Assembly (NCBI GenBank): GCA_023512835.1 | Contig: CM042084.1 | Span: 14,967,403 to 15,031,402 of the forward strand | Length of the DNA: 64,000 nt | Direction of reading: 5' to 3' | Source of the DNA: Taxillus chinensis | Lineage: Eukaryota; Streptophyta; Magnoliopsida; Santalales; Loranthaceae | Part shown: positions 12,901-21,900 of the stretch, one piece after another | Layout of the letters: every line of letters begins with the position of its first letter | Position numbering within the stretch: the stretch's first letter is position 1 | The notes under the pieces: model-generated | The model's input: only the letters and a program-made list of their open reading frames with translations | Databases searched by the model: none | Told to the model about the DNA's origin: nothing | Position numbers and translations under genes: made by a program

Positions 12901-15900
12901 GTCATACCACACAACAACCCAACAATGTTGAAAGAATGCAAAGGAAAACCCATACGAACCAAGGGCCTTATACCCTTTACAACCCCGAACCACAAACTCC
13001 ACCTCCTCAAATGAATGCTCAAGCCACACGGCATCTTCCTCAAAAATGACATCAAATCGGATCCCATCAATAAGAAGAAGGGGGTGATTTGCCTCCCGAA
13101 AAAGAGACTAAAAGAACTCCACAATGCGATCCCAAATATCCTCTTACCACATCAAAGAAATACCATCAATGCAAAGCTTGCTAATAGAGTTAGCATTCCT
13201 GTGAAAGTTTGTCATACAATGAAAAAACTTGAAGTTCTTCTGCCACAGGAATCGAGAATTCTGCTGCCAAAAAAAACTCAACCATTAAAAGTGTTGATCA
13301 AGAGAAGAAGCCAACACAACCTATTGCCCCCTCTCCTTTGATAAAAGCTGAATCAGGGCCACCTCATCAAGGGCACACAAATCCACTAGCAAAGTATGCT
13401 TACGAACACCAACCTGTCCAAAAACAATATCATTCTAAATTTCCAAATCCCCCTTCAACAACTTAAATTTGGAGAGCCTCCACCCGATACAACTCCCGCC
13501 AAGTCTAAACCTAGGCCACAAAACCCTCAACCAACAATCACATATTCTCGAACCTGAAAGGTCTCCGACATAGCAGCGAAGGACCACAATCCAAAAGAAC
13601 CGAAAAATAATTAGTACCCCACCGACTCATCCTTGACTGATAAAGATGCGCATGCTGCCCAGCCCAATCCAAAGAAAGCAAAAACATATCAAGCCAAGAA
13701 AAGGACAGCTCAACACGATTATTAGATCACGTGAACTCCCCACCAACCAATGAAAGATCAACCAAGCCCAATGCATCAATAAACACATAGAAACCAACCA
13801 TAGGAGTGAATCCCGTTGAACTTATCTTCACAAAAGGGAAACACACCACATTGAAATCCCCTCAAGGGGATTCACTCCTTCGATAGTTGGGTTCAATATG
13901 TCATGCTTCAATATCATGCAACAAGGCAATGATAGCATGTTTGATACTAATAGCTTTGTGCGTTGTATCACCCACTCAAACAAGTGTCCCAAGGCAATAA
14001 CGCTACCAGGCTGCCCATATAGTGCATTTACAAGCAGATCAGCAGCTGCTAGAGGCTGAACTCCAACAGCTGCTCCACCCAAAGGAACCTCCCCGTGCAC
14101 CACCACCATCACCCCATCAGGTTCAAAACCCTCCTGCCCTGCCACCTTGGGAAGAGACATCCTTAGCCCCCACTCCATCATCCTAGAAATCGAGGGACCC
14201 CCCTAATCCGAAAGACCCCCATCAAATGCAGCATCGACACTAACAACCTCATCCCCGACCTAGGGGCATCCACCCATATCCCATGTCCGGCTTCGTTCCA
14301 CAATGAAACTTGGATGGGAAGTGTATATGGAAGTACTACCAAAAGTCTCTTCTACTGAGACAGAAGGGTTCGTAAGTTGAAGAGAGCTTTTGTATAAGTT
14401 GAAATAGTATCCAAAAGATTCGTCTGGATGCTTACATAAAGCCATAATCTGTGTCCACTATATAAAATTAAATTAAATTAAAAAAAATAGAGAACATACT
14501 TTGTTCATTCGAACAATTGGTGTCGATGATATTGTAGTATTTAAACTTTGTCCAATCATTCGAAGGACTTTTCATTTTCCAAAATGTTAGACCTTATGAC
14601 TAAGATTTGTTTATTAGGTTGTCGTCCTTCAACAAATCCAATGAATATGTATGCTACATGGCTTGCCAAGAAGCCAGATGAACTATGAATTTGTACACAA
14701 AGGTATGTATCAATAATTGGTTTGGAAAACTTATTTACCTATCCCAGACACAAATAGAGAGTCGTCAATCAGTTATTGCATGATGATCATTCTACATCTC
14801 ATATGAATGTTGCTCATTGAATTCTTCAATACATGCAATCATCTTTAAGGAAGGGCATCCTATGGTCTCACTACCAAAAGTCTCTTCTAATGAGACAGAA
14901 GGGTTCGTAAGTTGAAGAGAGCTTTTGTATAAGTTGAAATAGTATACATAAAGCCATAATCTGTGTCCAATATATAAAATTAAATTAAATTAAAAAAAAA
15001 TAGAGAACATACTTTGTTCATTCGAACATTTGGTGTCGATGATATTGTGGTAGTTAAACTTTGTCCAATCATTCGAAGGACTTTTCATTTTCCAAAATGT
15101 TAGACCTTTTGACTAAGATTGGTTTATTAGGTTGTCGTCCTTCAACAAATCCAATGAATGTGTCCGCTAAATGACTCGCCAAGAAGCTAGATGAACTAAG
15201 AATTTGTACACAAAAGTAGGTATCAATAATTGGTTTGGGAAACTTATTTACCTATCCCATACCCAAATAGATGAGAGTTGTCAATCAGTTATTGCATGAT
15301 GATCATTCTACATCTCATATGAATGTTGCTCATTGAATTAATCAATACATGCAATCATCTTTAAGGAAGGGCATCCAAGGTCTCCCATAATCACTTTAGA
15401 GTGAAGGCTTATATCGACGTTTATTGGGTTGTTTCACCCGATAAGAAGTCCATATCAAGCTATAAAATGTGGTGGCAATGTTTAGTGCAAAGGTTAAGTT
15501 TCGAGCTATAGTACAAGGGATCTAGTAGTTACTTTGGCTTCAAAGCATCCCACTTGATCTTGACATAATGATTTAGCTCTCCATGATGGTGTATTCTAAC
15601 AACAAAGATGTTATCAACATCGCTCGTAACCTAGTTTGACATGACACCTACCAACCAAGTGGAGGTGGACAAACATCTCATCAAAGAGAAGAAGAGGCAG
15701 TTAGCCAAAGCAATTTTCTACAATGCTCGTGAACTCTGAAGAATAGTTTGCAAATGCTCACTAAGTGCTCAAATGGGAAAGTTTTTTAATCCTATTTTTG
15801 GTAAATTAGGCATGTGTGACATTTATACACCATGTTAAGGGAGGCATTGAAAGTTCATCACCGAAATTTTAACCTTGTCACTTTTTCTCGTTATGTTTAT

Positions 15901-18900
15901 TAGTTATGGCAAGTATATACTAGGTGAAGTATTAATTAGGCCCATCTAGCAAGAATCCATGTGTATCTTGACTTTGCTATTTTAAATTAATAGAAGATTA
16001 TAAATGAGATTATGAGAATGATTGGCAAATAAGCTAATCACTTCAATTCCAAACAAAGAATGGCTCTTTTAAACACTAATGTTATAAAACAAAATTGATG
16101 GCAAATCAAATTTTCTTTGATAAACAACATCACCCAATTTTGATCTTATTCTTCCTTTACTCACATAGCCCTACCAAACAATTTATACATCTATACAATA
16201 ATGTAATTATGAAATTGATTCAGGGCCAAAGAATTTTGCTTGTGTCTTGCTATCTCTTATAGAATTCAAAAAAAAAAAATTATATGTGAACAAGTACACA
16301 AGAAGTGCACAAGAAAGAAAATACAAAAGAGCACAGCAAAAAATAAATCCAGCTCAAAAAGAAAAAACAATAGATTTACCCAATTAATTTATACCTAAAT
16401 TAAATTATTTATAAACTGAAAATAAATTATTCAAATGCCATTTCAAAAATTGAATAAATACAAAAATAAATGCCACCTTACAATGTATATCAAAAATAAC
16501 ACCATAATCATGTGAAATCAGCGGCAAAAATGCCTTCATGGAAAATTAATACCTTCAATGTCTTTAATGTTGACATCGACTTTGAGGTCCAAAACCAAAT
16601 AACTGCAAATCTCATATTGTCCCCATCGAGCAGCACAGTGAAGAATTGAGTACTTATTGTCGTGTTTTAGGTCCGACACTCTATCGGAACAAAACTTGGA
16701 TATGAAATCTAGATAATTTATCCAAAGAGTGAGAAGAAGATGCAAAGTAAAGAAAAATGAAAAGGTTGGGAATTGTAATGTTTACTCTTGAGGCTTTTTA
16801 GATCTCCACAGGCAGCAGCAGAAAAGATATCTTCACAAATAACATCTTCAAATTTTTCAAAAACTACAAGAAAAACAAAACAAAATGAAAATGCATAAAT
16901 AAGCATCACGGCTTTAAAGAATCACTAATTGCAACAAAACAAATGCTTTACACATCAATAAAACCTCTTTACAAGTCAAACAATTTTTTTTGTTTGGCGA
17001 CCTGCTTAAACTTATTTTTTATATGCACATTTTTGTGCATAAGCATAAGCACACTCCATACTTATCCTTACTAATATAATGCACTTGTCTCCTACGTTAA
17101 TTCCAAATATATCCTCATCTACTTTATTGTTGATATGTTTAATTTCTAGAGCTTAAATGATCAAAAATGTAAAGTAAAACTACAAGAAATTTTTAATGCA
17201 ATGCATAAACTTGGAAAACTATTTTACATGGATCCATTAAAAAAGTAACATTTTTCGAAAGATTACTGGTACGCAATTTTTAATTTATTCTAAAGTGTTT
17301 GACCAAAAAAAATATATTATACTCTTAAAATTATTGTAAAATATAAGATTTATACTTTTATTCACAATTTCCTTGCATATAAATTATTAGGTAATTATTA
17401 TCCAGACACTTTCTCTTACTTTTTTTTATAAGTAAGAAAATTTATTTATTTGACGAAAATTTATTTAGGTAAATTATTAGGTAATTATTTACTATCCGAC
17501 GAAGATTTGCACATGTAACACCGACTAACGAGAACAAAGCCCCGGCACCGCAAATAATCCACAATCAAAATCTTTCCCAAGACAGCGGTCCAAGTAAAGA
17601 AGGCCACCCAAGAGGGCACCCGCACCTTCCAAACGCTCCGTCAATGAAAACTCTCAATGTGGGAAGGTGAAAGCACGGAGTAAAAACTCCGAATCAGGAA
17701 CCCACGCTCCCGAGAGGGGCGCTAGCACATCCTATCCACAGCAAGACGCGCCGAAGGAACCGAGTACAAGGTATCAAAGAAGGAAAAAAAATCTCCAGCT
17801 CCCAATCCCTGGGCAAGACGCACAAACAACACCTCCCACCTGCGGTGAGTATCCCGACGACAATGAACATCCGCCACAAAAGCCTCAGGAGATCGTGCAA
17901 GATGAAACAACTCTGGATACATAAGCTTAAGTGGGGACTCTCCACACCACACATCATGCCAGAAACGGATCGTAGTCCCAGCCCCCAACTCGAACCCCAC
18001 AAACCAAGAGAAGGACTCCCACCCCTGACGGATGAATTTCCGCAACCCCATTCCATGGGGACCACGAGGCATCAAAGAGATCCATCCCCCACTCGCGACC
18101 CCATACTTGGAGGCAATAACCTCTCGCCACAGCACCCCCTGCTCTGCCCCAAAACGCCAAAGCCATTTCCCCAAGAGAGCAGTGTTGAAACGACTCAAAT
18201 TCCGAATAGCCAAACCAAAGGTCGACACACCTCCTCCCACCGAACCAAAGGGATCCAAGCCACGCCAGCCACGGAGCCCCACAAGAAACGCCTATGGATG
18301 CACACCATGCGCGAAGCCACGGTCGTGGGGAGAGGAAACAGGGAAAGGAAGTAGGTCGGTAAGCTGGAAAGGGTGCTCCGAATCAAAATAAGCCGCCCCC
18401 CTTGGAGAGTTAAAGGCGCTTCCAAGCGGCCAAACGCCGCTCCATCCGCTCTAGAACCGGCTCCCAAATAGCCGAAGCCCGAAAGGACGCTCCCAAGGGA
18501 AGCCACAAATACAACAGGGGAAGCTGAGCAATCAAGCACCCCAAGATATCAGCCAGAACCCCCATAAAAGGCACCTCTCCAACCGAAACCATCACGGATT
18601 TGCCGAGGTTAATCCGCAGCCCGCAACAACCTCAAACCAGACAAGGACGGACCGCAGATGAAAAAGATGGCATGAATCCGCCTCGCACATCACAAGAGTG
18701 TCATCGGCAAAAAGCAAATGAGAAACGCGTGAGGGACCCACCGCCTGGACCACCAACCGAAAAACCAGAAAGAAGACCAGTCAAAGAAGCAGGCCCGAGA
18801 ACTCGAGAAGAAACCGCAAGGGTGGCTATTGACAAGAACCGAAAATTGAGCGGTGGAAACCCCCAATGCACATGATCATAGGCCTTCTCCAAGTCAAGCT

Positions 18901-21900
18901 TACACAACACCCCCCGAAGGCCAGCCTTGAGGTGACTATCAAGGCACTCGCTCGCGATGAGAACCGGATCCAAGATCTGCCGACCAGGCACAAAAGCACA
19001 AAAGCACTCTGCGCAGAGAAGATCAGCTTCCCCAAAACAGACTTCAACCGATTAGCGAGGAGCTTAGCAATGATTTTGTACACACTCCCCACCAAACTGA
19101 TAGGCCGAAAATCCTTTAGGGCCTCCGCCCCCAGCTTCTTCAGGAGGAGAGCCACAAAAATCGTGTTAAGGCTACGCTCAAAACGGCAATGCTCCTGAAA
19201 CTCTGCACAAACACCCAATACATCACACCGCAACACAGCCCAACAGTGCTGAAAGAAAGCCAAAGGAAACCCATCCAAACTAGGGGCCTTATCCCCCTTA
19301 CACCCGCACAACACGAACAACACCTCCTCAAACGGCCGATCAAGCCACCCAACATCCACCTCAAAAAGGGCATCAAAAGAAAGCCCATCAAGACGAGGAC
19401 GGGAACGCTCCTCCTCCCGAAAAAGAGTCTCATAAAAATCCACAACGTGCTCCCAAATATCTTCCTGACTGGAAGAGACAACACCATCAATGTGCAGCCG
19501 TCTAATGGTGTTGACATTCCTATGAGAGTTAGCCATGCAATGAAAGAACATGGAGTTCTTATCACCCTCACGCAGCCACAAGGAACAAGATTTCTGCCGC
19601 CAAGAGATCTCATCCATCAGAAGCACCCTCTCCAGGGACAAGGCCAAGGTATCCTAGCGCTCCCTCTCCTCCGCTGATAAAGGCCAAAGCAAAGCCAACT
19701 CCTCGAGAGCGCCCAAAGCTGCCATCAAAGAGTGCTTCCGAACACCAACCTGGCCAAAGACAGAAGCATTCCACAGTTTCAAATCCCCCTTCAACAACCT
19801 CAACTTTGAGGCAAGCATGTGGCTCGGAGTGCCTGCAACACGATAAGACGCCCACCAAGACTACACTCTGTCCACAAAACCATCAGCTAGAAGCCACATG
19901 TTCTCAAACCGGAATGGACGAACACACGAAGGCGAAGGACCACACTCCAGGAGAACTGGAAAGTGATTAGAACCCCAACAACTGAGCCTTGACTAACGGA
20001 GATGCACAAAACGCCCTGCCCAATCCACAGAAACCAAAAATCGATCTAGCCGAGAGAAAGCAAGGTGTTGGCGGTTATTGGACCACGTATAATCCCCACC
20101 AACCAAAGGGAGATCCACCAAACCAACGGCAACAACAAAGTCGAGAAAATCCCAGCATCGAGGGTGTAAACCCCGACAAACCCATCTTTTCAGGCAAAAA
20201 ATGCACCACATTAAAATCCCCCCCCCGATACACCATGGCACCCCCCACCAGCTATGCAAACACGCAAGCTCATCCCACAGCAGACGACGATCACTAGCAA
20301 TTTGAGGACCATAAACCCCGGAAAACATTCACACACTTTGGTCCCCAACTGACTGAAATTTGCAAGACAACGAAAACTAGCCAACGGCATCATCCAGTTT
20401 GCAAACAACATGACTGTCCCACATTAACAGAATGCCCCCTGCGGCTCCCACGAACCCAAGAAAGATCCAATCCACAAAGCGACCTCGCCACAAAAGCCGC
20501 ACAAGGTACTCCGACACAAACTCCTGGAACAAATTGCTAAGGCAAAGGCACTTCGCCCTATCATGCAGCCCTCGCACGTTCCACGATAAGAGCTTGTACT
20601 CATTGGGATAACTCAAGAGCCCCCAGAACAGCCAAAACAATCCTCGGCCCCACCCGAGAAGGCCGAAAAACTCTTGCATCATAATTAATCGAAGATGCAA
20701 GTCCCCGAAGCTCCCGGGCACACTTAGGCCCCGTGCCCGCAGCCTGCCTACAAGGTGCAGCAGCCTTGCGCGCTCGATGTCGAGCCTCAATGTCGCGGCG
20801 ATCCGATCTGACGCCTTCACACCCCTCAAAAGTCACCCCCAAGAGCTTCCCAATGGCCTTATGCTTCCGTAAGACCCAATTTGACTCCTCCGGGCAGCAA
20901 GGTTGCACTACAAGAGCTGCAGGCTGATCAGCAATGACACCCAGTGAAGCCTCCCTATCTTGCACCACCAGAGCACTGGTAGAAACCAAACTCTCCCCCG
21001 CCACTGAAGCTAAACTACCACCACCCGCTGACCGAGGACAGCCCCTAGGCGAGACAGCGCTCCCAACATCAACCTCCCCCACCGGGACGAACGAGCAGCC
21101 CCCCCTGCCCCATGGGGCACAACCCCTCCCGAAGCACCAACATCCGCCATGACCAAAGCCCCCAACTGAGTGGCCCCCACCCACACCCCAGTCGACTGGG
21201 CGCGCTCACCAACAGAGGGACTACATCTACTGCCCTCCCCACGCTCAAAACGCCACGAACGGGGCGACCCTCAGGACAGCACCGCCTTGCCAGCTACAGC
21301 GTGCTCTGGGACCCGCAAACCAACCGGGACCGACCCCCCCCCCGCCCACCCAGAAAGGGATGAGCGGCCGCATTTGCTCAAAAGCTCTGTCAAGGGGAGG
21401 CGCGACAGGAGAAGACGCAGGAGCCCCGACCAACGTCGCAGAGAGCACGGAGGCATCGACCACGATCCATTCTCCCCATCGCCCGACACCCAGCTTCACC
21501 TGAACGGACAGGTTGACAGAGACCCCACCACTGCTGTTATTCGACCTCCCGATGACAATGCCACCCGATGCCACATCGCGATACGTCCTAGCGTGGCGTT
21601 CGGAGGCGCGCACCGACACCCGCACAGAACCGCACACATAGACGGTAGTCGGGTCTCCCACCTCGTCACCGACACCCCGATGGCTCCCAAGCCCTGCGGC
21701 GAGCAAACTCCGCAGCCCAAGCCACCCATGAGCGTCACGACCGATAGGGATGAATAGTCCCCCGCGACCGAGATGGACCAGCGACAGAAAACGAGATGAA
21801 GCTTCCACTGCGATTTCGGCGCCGTTGAGCTAGGTAGACCGTAGCGCCTTTGCAGAAAAATTGCACCTCGAGCCGGCCCAAAGGAAGACCAGCCAGCTCC

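Larger units (their letters stand above)
9955..16260 (+). mobile_element. Old Ty1/copia LTR retrotransposon, interrupted by a LINE
   Basis: The pieces are in copia order on the plus strand: LTR-like DNA from about 9960, a GAG-pre-integrase segment at 11135-11368, an unassigned stretch to 11640, then after a LINE the RT/RNase H remnants (14335-15840) and a second LTR-like stretch from about 15842. Both LTR-like ends share tgaaagt, gttatgtttattagttat / gtctttattagttatg, atgtgtatcttgac and a gcaaata-agctaatca pattern. They are diverged, so the insertion is old. It sits in an intron of the ANK-TPR gene in the antisense direction. Outer ends are approximate. Confidence 0.65.

Noticed and set aside
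17667..18391. Plus-strand open frames rich in Pro/Arg/Lys
   Set aside because: They are the reverse strand of the LINE zf-RVT region and have no domain of their own.
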